Assembly: GCA_036725605.1 (NCBI GenBank)
Contig: DAIMDW010000025.1
Location: forward strand, 1-64,000
DNA length: 64,000 nucleotides
Direction: 5' to 3'
DNA from: CALBTQ01 sp036725605
GTDB taxonomy: Bacteria; Lernaellota; Lernaellaia; Lernaellales; Lernaellaceae
Under the pieces are notes generated by a model that saw only the letters and a list, made by a program, of their open reading frames with translations, had not been told where the DNA came from and did not search any database. This document shows positions 44,050 to 55,167 of this stretch, one piece after another. Every line of letters begins with the position of its first letter. Positions within the stretch are counted from its first letter, which is position 1. Position numbers and translations under genes: made by a program.

Positions 44050-44275
44050 GCGATTATTTCGCGCTCGATCCGTTTGATTTCGGCTTCCAACAGGGCGACG
44101 GTTTCATCGACCGTCGCCTTTTCTTTGGCCGCGCCGGCACCGGTAGAAGGATTCGATCAACAGCGCGGTCGAACACGCACTCGCGGCACTCCGCTTCAGT
44201 CACGTCTTGGCGTTGCGGTAGTTCGTCTCGGTGATCTCGCCCATGTCGTGGAGAAAGTCCGGCCGCCCGGCACAA
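44050..44275 (-). pseudogene. possible decayed gene on the minus strand
   Basis: Read on the minus strand, one frame gives DFLHDMGEITETNYRNAKT then a stop; after it the same frame gives STALLIESFY, and a one-base shift gives AKEKATVDETVALLEAEIKR ending IEREIIA and a stop just outside the adjacent gene. These pieces look like the helical end of one protein broken by a stop and a frameshift. No intact start is found. Chance similarity to a protein cannot be excluded. Confidence 0.35.
44094..44122 (+). terminator. rho-independent terminator after the Rossmann-fold gene
   Basis: GGCGACGGT (44094-44102) pairs perfectly with ACCGTCGCC (44110-44118), followed by TTTTC. Confidence 0.75.
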
Positions 44276-44974
44276 TCAGCGATGATTGACACCCAATTGC
44301 TTCAACACGTTTTCGGTATCGCCGAAGTCCTCGAAGACCAGGTGCGCGCCCAGGGACTTGAGTTGCGCGGCGGAAAAATTCAGCGTGCCCACGCCCACGG
44401 CCGTGCAGTCGTTGGCCAACGCGCAGGCCACGTCGCGGTCGGTGTCGCCGATGACGTACACATGCGGACCGGGGTCGATTTTCCGCCCCAGGTGTTGCGA
44501 GGCGCGCTCCAAGGCGATGGGCACGAGCTCTTCGCGCACTTCGTGATCCGACCCGAAGGCTCCGTAGGGGAAAAATTTCCACAGGTCGAAGTAGGACAAT
44601 TTGGCGATCGCCCCGCCAAGCACGTTGCCGGTCAACAGGCCAATGGACAGATCGTCGCGGCCGCCGAGGCGTTCGAGCAGTTCGCGCACGCCGGGGTAGA
44701 TCGTCGCCGTATGGCTGTGCGGCATTTCGGCGGCGATGTAGGCTTCGTACTCGCGGACCATCGCGGCGATTTCCGCGTCGGGATCGGCAACCTCGACGCC
44801 GTGCAGCAACAGCGCTTCACGGAAGATCGCCGGATCGACCTTGCCCTGGAAGTGAAAGCCCTCGAAGGCGTCGACCAGACCGTAGCGCTCGAAAAACACG
44901 CGGTTCATGCTGCGCAGACCGGCGCCACCGGACAGCATCAGCGTGCCGTCGATGTCGAACAGGTAAACGTTCAC
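44276..44974 (-). CDS. HAD-superfamily phosphatase, phosphoglycolate phosphatase-like
   Basis: The protein has 232 residues from a GTG start with GGAGG ten bases upstream. HAD motif I is VYLFDIDGTL (nucleophile Asp), motif II LLTGN, motif III a Lys/Arg near the ERAS helix, and motif IV VIGDTDRDVACA. A helical C1 cap follows motif I. It starts four bases after the trkH stop, so it is probably read with the trk genes, though its substrate is not known. Confidence 0.83.
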   Translation of the reverse strand: MNVYLFDIDGTLMLSGGAGLRSMNRVFFERYGLVDAFEGFHFQGKVDPAIFREALLLHGVEVADPDAEIAAMVREYEAYIAAEMPHSHTATIYPGVRELLERLGGRDDLSIGLLTGNVLGGAIAKLSYFDLWKFFPYGAFGSDHEVREELVPIALERASQHLGRKIDPGPHVYVIGDTDRDVACALANDCTAVGVGTLNFSAAQLKSLGAHLVFEDFGDTENVLKQLGVNHR

Positions 44975-44977
44975 GAA

Positions 44978-46426
<1,449 letters not shown>

Positions 46427-46456
46427 GATCTGAATACGCTCCGTTTTTCCATCATC

Positions 46457-47905
46457 TTATTTGCGCCAAAACGCGGGCACCAACAGAATGATGATCGTAT
46501 AGATTTCCAAACGCCCGGCGTACATGCAAAAACACAGCACCCATTTGCCGAGCAAGGGAATTTCAGCATAGTTACCATGTGCGCCCACCTGGGCCAAGCC
46601 GGGGCCGACACCGCCCAAAGTCGCCGCCGCGCCGGTCGCCGCGGAAATCAAATCGACGTTCAGCGCCGTCAGGATCAGCGTGGCGACGACGAACACGGCC
46701 ACATACGCGGTGATGTACACCAACACCGAATGGATCAGCGTGTGGTCGATCGCCTGCTTGTTGACGCGCGTGACGATAACCGCCTTGGGATGAATCAGGC
46801 GGTACAGTTCGAGATAGATGTTCTTGAACATGACCAGCACGCGCATGACCTTCAGCCCGCCGCCGGTGGAGCCGACCATCGCGCCGACGAACATCAGCAA
46901 CACGAGAATCAGCCGCAGCAGATCGGGCCAGCGGTCGAAGTCGGCGCTGGAAAATCCGGTGCAGGTGATGATCGAACTGACCTGAAACAACGCGTAGCGA
47001 AAACTGTTAAACCAATCGCCGTAGAGTTGGTGCGTCTTGAGCACGACGGTGGCCACGGCGGTCGCCCCAACGATCAGACCGAGATACAGCCGCAGCTCGC
47101 CGTTGTCCGCGTAGGCTTTTTTCTGGCGCGTGAGAAAGCGGAAGTGCAGCGCGAAGTTGATGCCGGCAAGGATCATGAAGAACGAAACGATCATCTCGAT
47201 CGCCGTGCTGTTGTACGACTCGAGGCTCAGGTTGCGCGTGGAAAAACCGCCGGTGGCGATCGTGGCGAAGGAGTGGCAGACGGCGTCGAACAGGTTCATC
47301 CCGCCGAACAGCAGGGCCACGACCTCCGCCAGAGTCAGCAACAAGTAGACCTTCCAGAGCACCTTGGCCGTGTCGGCGATGCGCGGTTTGATTTTATCGG
47401 TGCTCGGGCCCGGCACCTCGGCGCGAAACAGTTGCATGCCGCCCACGCCGATCAGCGGCAGAATGGCCAGACCCAGCAGGATGATGCCCATCCCGCCGAT
47501 CCAGTGGGTCAGTGCGCGCCAGAAAAGAATGCCGTGCGGTTTGTCTTCGATCGTCGTCATCACCGAGGCGCCGGTGGTGGTCAGGCCGCTGATGGTTTCA
47601 AACAGCGCGTCGGTGACCGTCGCAAAGGTGTGCGTGAAAATGTACGGCAGCGCGCCGAAGACGCCGGCCAGCGCCCAGGCGAGCGTGACGATCAGAAAGC
47701 CTTCGCGGTTGGTGATTTCCCGCGTGGCGCGAAAGGCGATGAAATACAGCGACAGGCCGAAAAACAGGGTGATGAGAAACGACGAAAGAAAGGCGCTCCA
47801 ATCGCTTTCGCGATAAATGAGCGAGACGAAGAGCGGCGCCAACATGGTCAACCCGTAAAAACAGGTCAACGAACCGAGAACCCGGATCATGTTGCGTACG
47901 CGCAT
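46457..47905 (-). CDS. trkH: Trk/Ktr-type potassium uptake protein, TrkH paralogue 1
   Basis: The protein has 482 residues from ATG 47905, where GGGA sits at better spacing than for an upstream ATG or TTG; this gives the same length as the neighbouring paralogue. The pore loops are SGLTTTGASVM, SFATIATGGFSTRN, SIITCTGFSSAD and AATLGGVGPGL. Compared with the neighbour, the third and fourth loops differ (Cys for Thr, Gly for Asn), which may change ion preference. It follows trkA in an operon. Confidence 0.93.
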   Translation of the reverse strand: MRVRNMIRVLGSLTCFYGLTMLAPLFVSLIYRESDWSAFLSSFLITLFFGLSLYFIAFRATREITNREGFLIVTLAWALAGVFGALPYIFTHTFATVTDALFETISGLTTTGASVMTTIEDKPHGILFWRALTHWIGGMGIILLGLAILPLIGVGGMQLFRAEVPGPSTDKIKPRIADTAKVLWKVYLLLTLAEVVALLFGGMNLFDAVCHSFATIATGGFSTRNLSLESYNSTAIEMIVSFFMILAGINFALHFRFLTRQKKAYADNGELRLYLGLIVGATAVATVVLKTHQLYGDWFNSFRYALFQVSSIITCTGFSSADFDRWPDLLRLILVLLMFVGAMVGSTGGGLKVMRVLVMFKNIYLELYRLIHPKAVIVTRVNKQAIDHTLIHSVLVYITAYVAVFVVATLILTALNVDLISAATGAAATLGGVGPGLAQVGAHGNYAEIPLLGKWVLCFCMYAGRLEIYTIIILLVPAFWRK

Positions 47906-47923
47906 CGTCATTCCCAACGGCGG

Positions 47924-49288
47924 TTAGAAATACGACAAACTGACCGACACCAGGCGCTCGATGGCTTTGATGTTGCCGCTGACGGTGAGGATCAACACGT
48001 GATCGCCCGGCTGAATGACGTCCTTGCCGCCGGGGATGCGCACTTCGCCCTCGTGGATGATCGCCACGACCAGCAGCCCGCGCGGGAAGGTGATTTCCTG
48101 CAGCGGCTTGCCGACGATCTGCGACGTTTCCAGCGCTTCGAACTCGATGATCTCCGTGCTCTCGTTGCCCAGGGCGATCGCACTGCGCACGCGCCCCTTG
48201 CGCAGGTACGCCAGAATCTTGTTCACCGCCGCCAAGCGCTTGGAGACGACGTTGTCCACGCCGATGGTCGAAACGATCTGCGTGTACGTCGGCCGTTCCA
48301 GCACGGTGATGACCTTGCGCGTGCCCATGCGTTTGGCCAACAGGGCCGAGAGCACGTTTTCCTCGTCGTCGAGACTGGAACTGACAAAAGCGTCGGTGGC
48401 GGAGATGTTCTCTTCCTCGAACAATTCCTGGTCGACGTGCGGGCTGTGCAGCACGACGGCCTTGGGGAACTCCTCGGCCATGCGCATGCAGCGGTTGTAG
48501 TCGCTGTCGACGATCTTGAGCGACAGGCCCATTTTGAGCAGCTTGTCGGCCACCATGCGGGTGATGATCGTGCCGCCGAAAATCATCGCGCGTTTGATCG
48601 GCTCGCAGGAAATGCCCAGACCGGCCAGCACGTGGTCGACGTTTTCCGGCGGGCTGATCACCCAGATGTTGTCGCCGGCCTCCATCGAATCGTTGCCGCC
48701 GGGGATGATCACCTTGCCGTCGCGTTCGAGCGCGGCGATGAGCACCTTTTTATCGGCGTGAAACTCCGGCAGGTATTTGAGCTGTTGCCCGATCACCGGA
48801 CATTGTTCGTTGATCTTGATGCCCACCAGGCGCACCTTGCCGTCGGCGAGATCGACGACCTCGGTGGCCTTGGGAATTTCGATCATCTTGAGAATCGTCT
48901 CGGCCGCCTCCATCTCGGGGTTGATGTGCAGGTCGATGCCCAGCACGCCCTTGCCGAGAATCGGCGAATCGGCCAGGTACTCCATGTTGCGGATGCGGGC
49001 GATTTTCATCGAGGTGGACGACTGCGTCGAGGCGATCAGGCAGGCGATCATGTTGACTTCGTCGGAGGTGGTCACCGCGATGACCATGTCGGCGGTGGCG
49101 ATGCCCGCCTCGCGCAGCACGCGCGGCGACGAGCCCTCGCCCTGCAGCGCCTGAATGTCCAGGTGGTTGCGCGCGAAGTCGACCCGCTCCTGATCCTGGT
49201 CGATGATGACCACGTCCTGTCCTTCCTGGACCAGACGCGAAGCGAGATGAATGCCGACTTCACCGGCGCCGAGAATAACGACTTTCAT
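47924..49288 (-). CDS. trkA: Trk potassium uptake regulator TrkA
   Basis: Cytoplasmic gating ring for TrkH. The 454-residue protein is a tandem duplication: RCK-N Rossmann (VVILGAGEVGIHLASRLVQE, VVIIDQD) plus TrkA_C, then a second RCK-N (RAMIFGGTIITRMVADKLLK) plus TrkA_C. The first Rossmann keeps the NAD motif GxGxxG; the second is modified, as in E. coli TrkA. It leads the trkA-trkH-trkH operon. Confidence 0.95.
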   Translation of the reverse strand: MKVVILGAGEVGIHLASRLVQEGQDVVIIDQDQERVDFARNHLDIQALQGEGSSPRVLREAGIATADMVIAVTTSDEVNMIACLIASTQSSTSMKIARIRNMEYLADSPILGKGVLGIDLHINPEMEAAETILKMIEIPKATEVVDLADGKVRLVGIKINEQCPVIGQQLKYLPEFHADKKVLIAALERDGKVIIPGGNDSMEAGDNIWVISPPENVDHVLAGLGISCEPIKRAMIFGGTIITRMVADKLLKMGLSLKIVDSDYNRCMRMAEEFPKAVVLHSPHVDQELFEEENISATDAFVSSSLDDEENVLSALLAKRMGTRKVITVLERPTYTQIVSTIGVDNVVSKRLAAVNKILAYLRKGRVRSAIALGNESTEIIEFEALETSQIVGKPLQEITFPRGLLVVAIIHEGEVRIPGGKDVIQPGDHVLILTVSGNIKAIERLVSVSLSYF

Positions 49289-49297
49289 GATGATCTC

Positions 49298-49825
49298 TTA
49301 TGCCCGGTTGCTGCGCTCGAGGCGCGCCAACACCGGATTAATGCGTTTGAGATCCGGTCCGGGAGCGACGACCACGACTTCCAATCCCCGGAGCAGATCC
49401 GCCTTCGGTCCATACACGCGCTGCAGCGATTTGCCCAGAATTTCCGCCGCCTCGGCCGGATCCAACTGGGCCAGCTCGACGCCGGGCATCGGCAACGCGA
49501 AACGATTGACCTGGATCTTCATCAGGGTCTCGCAGACTTTTTCGATCACCTGCTTATAGCGGTTCATGTCGTACTGGTCGAACAATCCCAGGCCGACCAC
49601 AAGCACCTTCTCGCTGTTCATACGATGGTTGGCGGGCATCAGCAGCGGCTCGCCGTATTCGCCGTCGATCCACTTGTGCATGATCAGGCGCGACAGCCGG
49701 CCGCACATGCGCCAATCGGTGAGACCGACCGCGCCCTTGAGCGGGCGTTCGTTTTCAAAAAAGCTCAGGACCACCGTGTCGGTTTCGATCAGATCGATTT
49801 CCTGGCTGGTGGCTTTCAGTTTCAT
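49298..49825 (-). CDS. stand-alone leucyl aminopeptidase N-terminal (M17_N)-like domain protein
   Basis: The protein has 175 residues. DTVVLSFFENERPLKGAVG and LIMHKWIDGEYGEPLLMP, then EKVLVVGLG, recall the N-terminal macro-like domain of M17 leucyl aminopeptidases, but no catalytic C-terminal domain follows. The ATG overlaps the nusB stop (ATGA), and the gene sits between nusB and trkA. Function unknown; it may be a regulatory or ADP-ribose-type binding module. Confidence 0.65.
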   Translation of the reverse strand: MKLKATSQEIDLIETDTVVLSFFENERPLKGAVGLTDWRMCGRLSRLIMHKWIDGEYGEPLLMPANHRMNSEKVLVVGLGLFDQYDMNRYKQVIEKVCETLMKIQVNRFALPMPGVELAQLDPAEAAEILGKSLQRVYGPKADLLRGLEVVVVAPGPDLKRINPVLARLERSNRA

Positions 49826-50250
49826 TCCGCTTCCTCGCCCCCGTCCTTTTTGAAGTCGCGAGCGATCTTGTCGATAATGCCGTTGATGAAGGCGCCCGAA
49901 TCTTCCGACCCGAACCGCTTGCCGATTTCCACCGCTTCGTTGATGGTCACGTTCTTGGGAATCTCATCGCAATAGAGAATCTCGTAAACGGCCATCCGCA
50001 GAATGTTGCGGTCGACGCCGGTCATGCGTTCGAGCGTCCAGTTTTCGCTGTAGCGCGACAGAAGCTGGTCGATCTCGGCAAAGTGATCGATCACCCCTTT
50101 GACCAGGCGGTCGGAGAAATCCCGCACTTCGCCGGGCGTGCTGATGTCGTGCCAGAACAACGACTGGATCTCCCGGATCGGAGCACCCGTGAAATCGTGT
50201 TGAAAAAGAATCTGCAGCGTGAACTCGCGCGCTTTATGTCGATTGCCCAT
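49822..50250 (-). CDS. nusB: transcription antitermination factor NusB
   Basis: RNA-binding partner of S10 in rRNA antitermination. The 142 residues match the family: REFTLQILFQHDF at the N terminus, VDRNILRMAVYEILY and the motif INEAVEIGKRFGSEDSGAFINGI. It follows ribH, as in many bacteria. Confidence 0.95.
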   Translation of the reverse strand: MGNRHKAREFTLQILFQHDFTGAPIREIQSLFWHDISTPGEVRDFSDRLVKGVIDHFAEIDQLLSRYSENWTLERMTGVDRNILRMAVYEILYCDEIPKNVTINEAVEIGKRFGSEDSGAFINGIIDKIARDFKKDGGEEAE

Positions 50251-50257
50251 AGTTCTT

Positions 50258-50719
50258 TCAGAGTTTCTCGTAGATGCTGATCATTTCCATCGCGGCCAAA
50301 GCCGCTTCGGCGCCCTTGTTGCCGGACTTCGTGCCCGCCCGCTCGATCGCCTGTTCGATCGAATCGCAGGTCAACACGCCGAAGGCCACCGGAACCTTCG
50401 CCTGGATGCCGACGTTCGCCAGCCCTTTGCTCACTTCGGCCGCCACGTATTCGAAATGCGGCGTGCCGCCGCGAATCACCGTCCCCAACGCGACCACCGC
50501 GTCGCAGTTGCCGCTCGCGCTCAGGCGCTGGGCCGCCATGGGGATCTCCCATGCGCCGGGCACCCAAACGACGGTGATATTTTCCTTGTCGCCGCCGTGG
50601 CGGACGATCGCGTCGATCGCGCCGTCCAGCAGCTTGCCGGTGATGAAATTGTTGAACCGGCCCACCACGATACCGAAGCGGTATCCTTTGGCGGAAAGTT
50701 CGCCTTCGAGGACCTTCAT
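50258..50719 (-). CDS. ribH: 6,7-dimethyl-8-ribityllumazine synthase
   Basis: Joins the uracil intermediate with dihydroxybutanone phosphate in riboflavin synthesis. The 153 residues carry [25 protein letters not shown], the loop [17 protein letters not shown] and [16 protein letters not shown]. The start overlaps the ribBA stop (ATGA). Confidence 0.96.
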   Translation of the reverse strand: MKVLEGELSAKGYRFGIVVGRFNNFITGKLLDGAIDAIVRHGGDKENITVVWVPGAWEIPMAAQRLSASGNCDAVVALGTVIRGGTPHFEYVAAEVSKGLANVGIQAKVPVAFGVLTCDSIEQAIERAGTKSGNKGAEAALAAMEMISIYEKL

Positions 50720-51945
50720 TCTTCCCCCTTTGCCCCGTTGTTCACCTGGGCAAGCAGATGGCCCATTTTGGTCGCTTTCGTTTCCATATAGCGTTTGGTC
50801 TCTTCCGTCAACGGAACTTCGATCTGCACTCGCTCGACGATGTTCAGACCGTAGCCGGACAGACCGACCACTTTCTTCGGATTGTTGGTCAGCAAGCGCA
50901 GGTTCTTGATCCCCAAGGATACCAGAATTTGCGCGCCGACGCCGTAATCACGCAGGTCCGGCGCGAAGCCCAATTCGATGTTGGCCTCGACGGTGTCCAG
51001 CCCCTGCTCCTGCAGCGCGTAGGCCTTGATTTTATTGGTCAGGCCGATGCCGCGCCCTTCCTGATTCATGTAGAGCACCACGCCCTTGCCCGCCTGGTCG
51101 ATCATCTCCATCGCATGATGAAGCTGACTGCCGCAGTCGCAGCGCTTGGAGGCGAACACGTCGCCGGTCAGGCAACTGGAGTGAATGCGGCACAACACGG
51201 GCTCGTCGGTGTCCACGTCGCCCTTGACCAGCGCCACGTGTTCCATGCCGTCGACGTCCGAGGTGAACACCTTGGCGATGAACGGACCGCCGTGCTCGGT
51301 CGGCAGGTTGGCCGAGGCCACGCACTTCACGTGGATCTCGTGCTTCATGCGGTATTCGATGATGTCGGCGACCGAGGCGATCAGCAGATCGTGTTGGGCG
51401 GCGAATTTCTCCAGGTCCGGCAGGCGGGCCATGGTGCCGTCGTCCTTCATTACCTCGCAGATGACCGCCATCGGCTTGAGCCCCGCCAGCCGCGCGAGAT
51501 CGACCGAGCCTTCGGTCTGGCCGGTGCGCTTGAGCACGCCGCCGTTGCGGGCGCGCAGCGGGAAGATGTGACCGGGGGACACCAGATCATGAGGCTGCGC
51601 TTCATCGGCGACGGCAGCCGTGATCGTCCGGGCGCGATCGTGGGCGCTGATGCCCGTGGTCACGCCGTGGCGCGCTTCGATGCTCACGGTGAAGGCGGTG
51701 CCGAAACGGCTGTTGTTGTTCGAGACCATCGGCGTGAGCTCGAGAAAATCGGCGCGCTCCTCGGTCATCGGCAGACAGATCAAGCCGCGACCGTGGGTGG
51801 CCATGAAGTTGATCGCCTCGGGCGTCACCATCTCGGCGGCCATGGTCAGGTCGCCTTCGTTCTCCCGGTCCTCGTCGTCGACCAGGATGATCATCTTGCC
51901 CTGGCGAATCGCCTCCAGGGCCTCGGGAACTGTGCTAAACGGCAT
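50716..51945 (-). CDS. ribBA: DHBP synthase / GTP cyclohydrolase II
   Basis: Bifunctional 409-residue enzyme. Residues 1-200 form 3,4-dihydroxy-2-butanone-4-phosphate synthase ([14 protein letters not shown] acidic loop, [24 protein letters not shown]). Residues about 205-409 form GTP cyclohydrolase II, with zinc site [15 protein letters not shown] and [10 protein letters not shown]. The usual Glu before the first zinc Cys (HSEC) is Ser here (HSSC). I choose ATG 51945, the typical start before FSTVPEA; a GTG at 51957 overlaps the ribE stop. Confidence 0.95.
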   Translation of the reverse strand: MPFSTVPEALEAIRQGKMIILVDDEDRENEGDLTMAAEMVTPEAINFMATHGRGLICLPMTEERADFLELTPMVSNNNSRFGTAFTVSIEARHGVTTGISAHDRARTITAAVADEAQPHDLVSPGHIFPLRARNGGVLKRTGQTEGSVDLARLAGLKPMAVICEVMKDDGTMARLPDLEKFAAQHDLLIASVADIIEYRMKHEIHVKCVASANLPTEHGGPFIAKVFTSDVDGMEHVALVKGDVDTDEPVLCRIHSSCLTGDVFASKRCDCGSQLHHAMEMIDQAGKGVVLYMNQEGRGIGLTNKIKAYALQEQGLDTVEANIELGFAPDLRDYGVGAQILVSLGIKNLRLLTNNPKKVVGLSGYGLNIVERVQIEVPLTEETKRYMETKATKMGHLLAQVNNGAKGEE

Positions 51946-51956
51946 TCTTTTTCCCA

Positions 51957-52616
51957 CTATTTCACGAAGCCGTGTTTGGCGAGGAAATCCTCGTCCAGCC
52001 GGCTTGCGGTTGATTGTTCGCCGCCCAGGCGGGCCGCGAGAAAACGTTCCACGTATTTGCCGATCAGATCGGCCTCGAGGTTCACCCGGTCGCCGACCTT
52101 TTTACCGGCCAGGGTCGTGTGTGTCCAGGTGGTCGGAATGATCCCCAACTCGATGCCGCGCTCGTCGACCACGTTGATCGTCAGACTCACGCCGTCCAGC
52201 GCGATCGATCCCTTGGCCACGCAGTAACGCAGCACCGGCTCGGGCACATCGACCGTCAATTTGACGAAGCCCTCCACCGGCTCGATGCGGCGGATCGTCC
52301 CCACGCCGTCCACGTGCCCGGCCACCAGATGACCGCCCAGGCGATCGCCCAGCGCCAGCGCGCGTTCAAGGTTGAGCCGGTCGCCCACCTGACGCTCGGC
52401 GGCGGTGGTCACGGCGAGGGTTTCCGGGCTGACCTCGACGGCGAACGCGTCGCCCTTGATCTCCACCACCGTCTGGCAGTAGCCGTCCAGCGCAATCGAA
52501 TCGCCCAGGCGCACCTCGGTCAGCGCCGGCTGCGCCAGCACGCGAAACAACTTGTTCGCGCCGCGCCGCTCGACGGCCTTGAGGGTGCCGATGCTTTCGA
52601 TCAGTCCGGTAAACAT
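51957..52616 (-). CDS. ribE: riboflavin synthase alpha chain
   Basis: Converts two lumazine molecules to riboflavin. It has 219 residues from ATG 52616: [12 protein letters not shown] is the invariant N terminus; two lumazine-binding barrel repeats follow ([26 protein letters not shown]). Its 5' end overlaps the 3' end of ribD by 16 bases. Confidence 0.95.
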   Translation of the reverse strand: MFTGLIESIGTLKAVERRGANKLFRVLAQPALTEVRLGDSIALDGYCQTVVEIKGDAFAVEVSPETLAVTTAAERQVGDRLNLERALALGDRLGGHLVAGHVDGVGTIRRIEPVEGFVKLTVDVPEPVLRYCVAKGSIALDGVSLTINVVDERGIELGIIPTTWTHTTLAGKKVGDRVNLEADLIGKYVERFLAARLGGEQSTASRLDEDFLAKHGFVK

Positions 52617-53752
52617 CGCGGTTGAAAGTACCCCTCGAGCAAAAAGTCCTTGCCCAGATGCCGCACCGACATATCGTGCAGCCGCCGGGCCTGATCCATC
52701 GTCGCGGCCAGTTCGCCCTGGAACGACGAGATCGCCCGGGCGCCGCCGACGATCTTGGGCGCGAGCACCAGCGACAGTTTGTCGCCCACTTCGGCGGCCA
52801 GGCAAGCGGCCAGAACCGTGCCGCCCCCCTCGACCAACAGGCTCGTTATATCTCTCTTTCCCAGGGTCTTCGTCAAGGCGGGTAAATCGACCCACCCCTG
52901 CCGGTCGGCGGGCAGGACGAGCACCTCGACGCCAAGTTGTTCCATCTTTTTGATTTTACTCGGTTTCGCCCGATCCGTCACCGCCAGGATCGTCCGGCCC
53001 GGCAGATCGCCGGAAACCACCTTCGCGCTCGTTGGCGTCCGCAATTGCGAGTCGACGATGATCCGCAGCGGATGTTTGACCTTCTTGCGACCCGGCAGAC
53101 GGCAGGTCAATTGCGGATCGTCGGCCAGCACGGTGCCCACGCCGACCATGATCGCGTCGTAGCGATGGCGCAGTTGATGGGCGTAGCGCAACGACTGCGC
53201 GCCGCTGACCCACTGGCTGTCGCCCGACGCGGTGGCGATTTTCCCGTCGAGCGTCGAGGCCGCTTTGAGCACAACGAACGGCTGTCCGGTTTGCGCCCAT
53301 TTGGCGAACACTTCGTTGAGGATCATCGCCTCGCGGGCCATGACGCCCACCCGCACTTCGATGCGGTCGTCGAGCAGGCAGGCCACGCCGTTGCCGCACA
53401 CGAGCGGATTGACGTCCTGGTGCGCGACATGGACTTCGCGAATGCCGGCGGCGGAAATGGCTTCGGTGCACGGGGGCGTGCGGCCAAAGTGGCAGCAGGG
53501 CTCGAGGGTGACGACCATCGCGGCGCCGCGCGGATCGTGGCCGCGCTTGCGGCAATCGGCGATCGCCTCGACTTCGGCGTGCGGGCGTCCGGCGGCGTGG
53601 TGCCAGCCCTCGCCGATCACCTGACCGTTCTTTATCAAAACGGCCCCAACCATGGGGTTGGGGCTCGTCCATCCTTCACCGCGACGGGCCAGGCGCAGGG
53701 CTCGTTGCATCGTCCGGCGAATCAGATTCTCATCCGGAGGTGTCTTCTTCAT
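52601..53752 (-). CDS. ribD: bifunctional diaminohydroxyphosphoribosylaminopyrimidine deaminase/reductase
   Basis: The protein has 383 residues. The N-terminal deaminase has HAEVEA and PCCHFGRTPPC zinc ligands. The C-terminal reductase has VLKAASTLDGKIAT and SLLVEGGGTV. The start overlaps the 3' end of nrdR by 23 bases. With ribE, ribBA and ribH downstream it forms a complete riboflavin operon. No FMN riboswitch fits because the genes overlap. Confidence 0.95.
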   Translation of the reverse strand: MKKTPPDENLIRRTMQRALRLARRGEGWTSPNPMVGAVLIKNGQVIGEGWHHAAGRPHAEVEAIADCRKRGHDPRGAAMVVTLEPCCHFGRTPPCTEAISAAGIREVHVAHQDVNPLVCGNGVACLLDDRIEVRVGVMAREAMILNEVFAKWAQTGQPFVVLKAASTLDGKIATASGDSQWVSGAQSLRYAHQLRHRYDAIMVGVGTVLADDPQLTCRLPGRKKVKHPLRIIVDSQLRTPTSAKVVSGDLPGRTILAVTDRAKPSKIKKMEQLGVEVLVLPADRQGWVDLPALTKTLGKRDITSLLVEGGGTVLAACLAAEVGDKLSLVLAPKIVGGARAISSFQGELAATMDQARRLHDMSVRHLGKDFLLEGYFQPRCLPD

Positions 53753-54197
53753 TGTTGACTTTTTCCAGTTCGGAATAGAAGTCCTTCGTGTCTTTGAAAG
53801 AGCGATACACCGAGGCGAAGCGGACGTACGCGACCTTGTTGGTTTCGCGCAGCTTGTTCATCACGGCTTCGCCGATCAGCTCGGCCTTGATCTCCTTTTC
53901 GCCCAGATCCGCGAAGTGACGCTCGATGTCGTCGACCATCGCCTCTTTCTGGATGGCGGAGATTTCCAGTTTCTGGCAGGCCTTTTCGATGCCGCGCTTG
54001 ATCTTATCGCGGTCGAAGGCTTCGCGCCGCCCGTCCTTCTTGATGACCTGCGGCAGCATCTCCTCGATGCGTTCGTAGGTCGTGAAGCGACGGTCGCACT
54101 CCAGGCACAGACGCCGGCGCCGAATCACGTTGCCCACTTCACGGTACCGCGAATCCACGACTTTGTTTTGGTCGGAATGGCAATACGGACAGCGCAT
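53730..54197 (-). CDS. nrdR: ribonucleotide reductase repressor NrdR
   Basis: Represses nrd genes in response to dATP/ATP. The 155-residue protein has the N-terminal zinc ribbon (RCPYCHSDQNKVVDSR, CLECDRRFTTYERIE) and the ATP-cone (VIKKDGRREAFDRDKIKRGI). AAGGAGC precedes the ATG. The nrdR-ribD linkage is common in bacteria. Confidence 0.96.
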   Translation of the reverse strand: MRCPYCHSDQNKVVDSRYREVGNVIRRRRLCLECDRRFTTYERIEEMLPQVIKKDGRREAFDRDKIKRGIEKACQKLEISAIQKEAMVDDIERHFADLGEKEIKAELIGEAVMNKLRETNKVAYVRFASVYRSFKDTKDFYSELEKVNNEEDTSG

Positions 54198-54208
54198 GGA
54201 AAGCTCCT

Positions 54209-54655
54209 TTACTCGGTTAACTCAATCAGTTCGACACCGGCCTGATCCAGCATTTGCCGCGCCAGATCGTCCGGGTAACCTTCGGTGTAAACGATGCGTT
54301 TAATCCCCGCGTTGATCAGCATCTTGGTGCAAATCACGCAGGGAAACGTGGTCGAGTAAAGATCCGCCCCGCGAATCGAGGTGCCGTGGTACGCCGCCTG
54401 GATGATCGCGTTCTGCTCGGCGTGCAGGCCGCGGCACAACTCGTGGCGCTGGCCCGAGGGCACCTGCATCGTTTCGCGCAGGCAGCCGGTTTCGTCGCAA
54501 TGGGGCACGCCGCGCGGCGGTCCGTTGTAACCGGTCGCCAGCACGTTCTTCTCCTTGACCAGCACCGCGCCGACGCCGCGCCGCAAACAGGTGCTGCGCG
54601 TGCGCGCCAACCGCGCGAATTCCATGAAGTACTGATCCCAGGAGGGACGGCCCAT
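54209..54655 (-). CDS. dCMP deaminase family protein (ComEB-like)
   Basis: Deaminates dCMP to dUMP for thymidylate supply. The 148 residues hold the zinc site HAEQNAI and [13 protein letters not shown], plus [13 protein letters not shown], characteristic of this deoxycytidylate deaminase group. The start, behind GGGAGG-like sequence, lies four bases after the rpiB stop. Confidence 0.92.
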   Translation of the reverse strand: MGRPSWDQYFMEFARLARTRSTCLRRGVGAVLVKEKNVLATGYNGPPRGVPHCDETGCLRETMQVPSGQRHELCRGLHAEQNAIIQAAYHGTSIRGADLYSTTFPCVICTKMLINAGIKRIVYTEGYPDDLARQMLDQAGVELIELTE

Positions 54656-54659
54656 TCGC

Positions 54660-55094
54660 CTACTCCAGCGCGTGGATTTTGTCGAGGCGCCGCTGATGCC
54701 GGCCGCCCTCGAAGGGTGTTTCCAACCAGGTTTTCACAATGACCTCGGCCAGGCCGGGGCCGATGACGCGCGCGCCCAAGGCGAGCATGTTCGCGTCGTT
54801 GTGCGCGCGGGACATGGCGGCCATGTAGGTGTCGGTGCACGTCGCGCAGCGAATGCCCCGCACCTTGTTGGCCGCGATGCCGATGCCGATGCCGGTGCCG
54901 CATACCAACACGCCGCGGTCGGCTTCGCCGGCGACGATCATCTTGGCGGCTTTTTCCGCGTAATCGGGATAATCACAGCTTTCGCGGCTGTGCGTTCCCA
55001 CGTCGATCACCTCGTGCCCCCACTCGCCGAGCCACGTTTTGATCGCCTCTTTCAGGTCGAATCCGCCGTGATCGCAGCCGATTACGATACGCAT
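54660..55094 (-). CDS. rpiB: ribose-5-phosphate isomerase B
   Basis: Interconverts ribose 5-phosphate and ribulose 5-phosphate (or related sugars). The 144 residues show [34 protein letters not shown] loop and [20 protein letters not shown], with the active-site Cys and anion hole. It heads the nucleotide/riboflavin gene run. Confidence 0.94.
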   Translation of the reverse strand: MRIVIGCDHGGFDLKEAIKTWLGEWGHEVIDVGTHSRESCDYPDYAEKAAKMIVAGEADRGVLVCGTGIGIGIAANKVRGIRCATCTDTYMAAMSRAHNDANMLALGARVIGPGLAEVIVKTWLETPFEGGRHQRRLDKIHALE

Positions 55095-55167
55095 CGCACC
55101 CTCATCGTTGAAATAATTGGTCTAAAGCGAGTGGATGGTAGCACGAAAAATTTGGATTATCAACAAT

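Noticed and set aside
46577..49975. Plus-strand open frame of over 1100 codons across trkH-trkA
   Set aside because: Its composition is His/Gln/Arg/Ala-rich low-complexity, typical of antisense frames in GC-rich DNA, and three well-recognised genes lie opposite.
53753..54200. FMN riboswitch upstream of the riboflavin genes
   Set aside because: ribD overlaps nrdR, leaving no room for the leader, and no conserved RFN element is visible.
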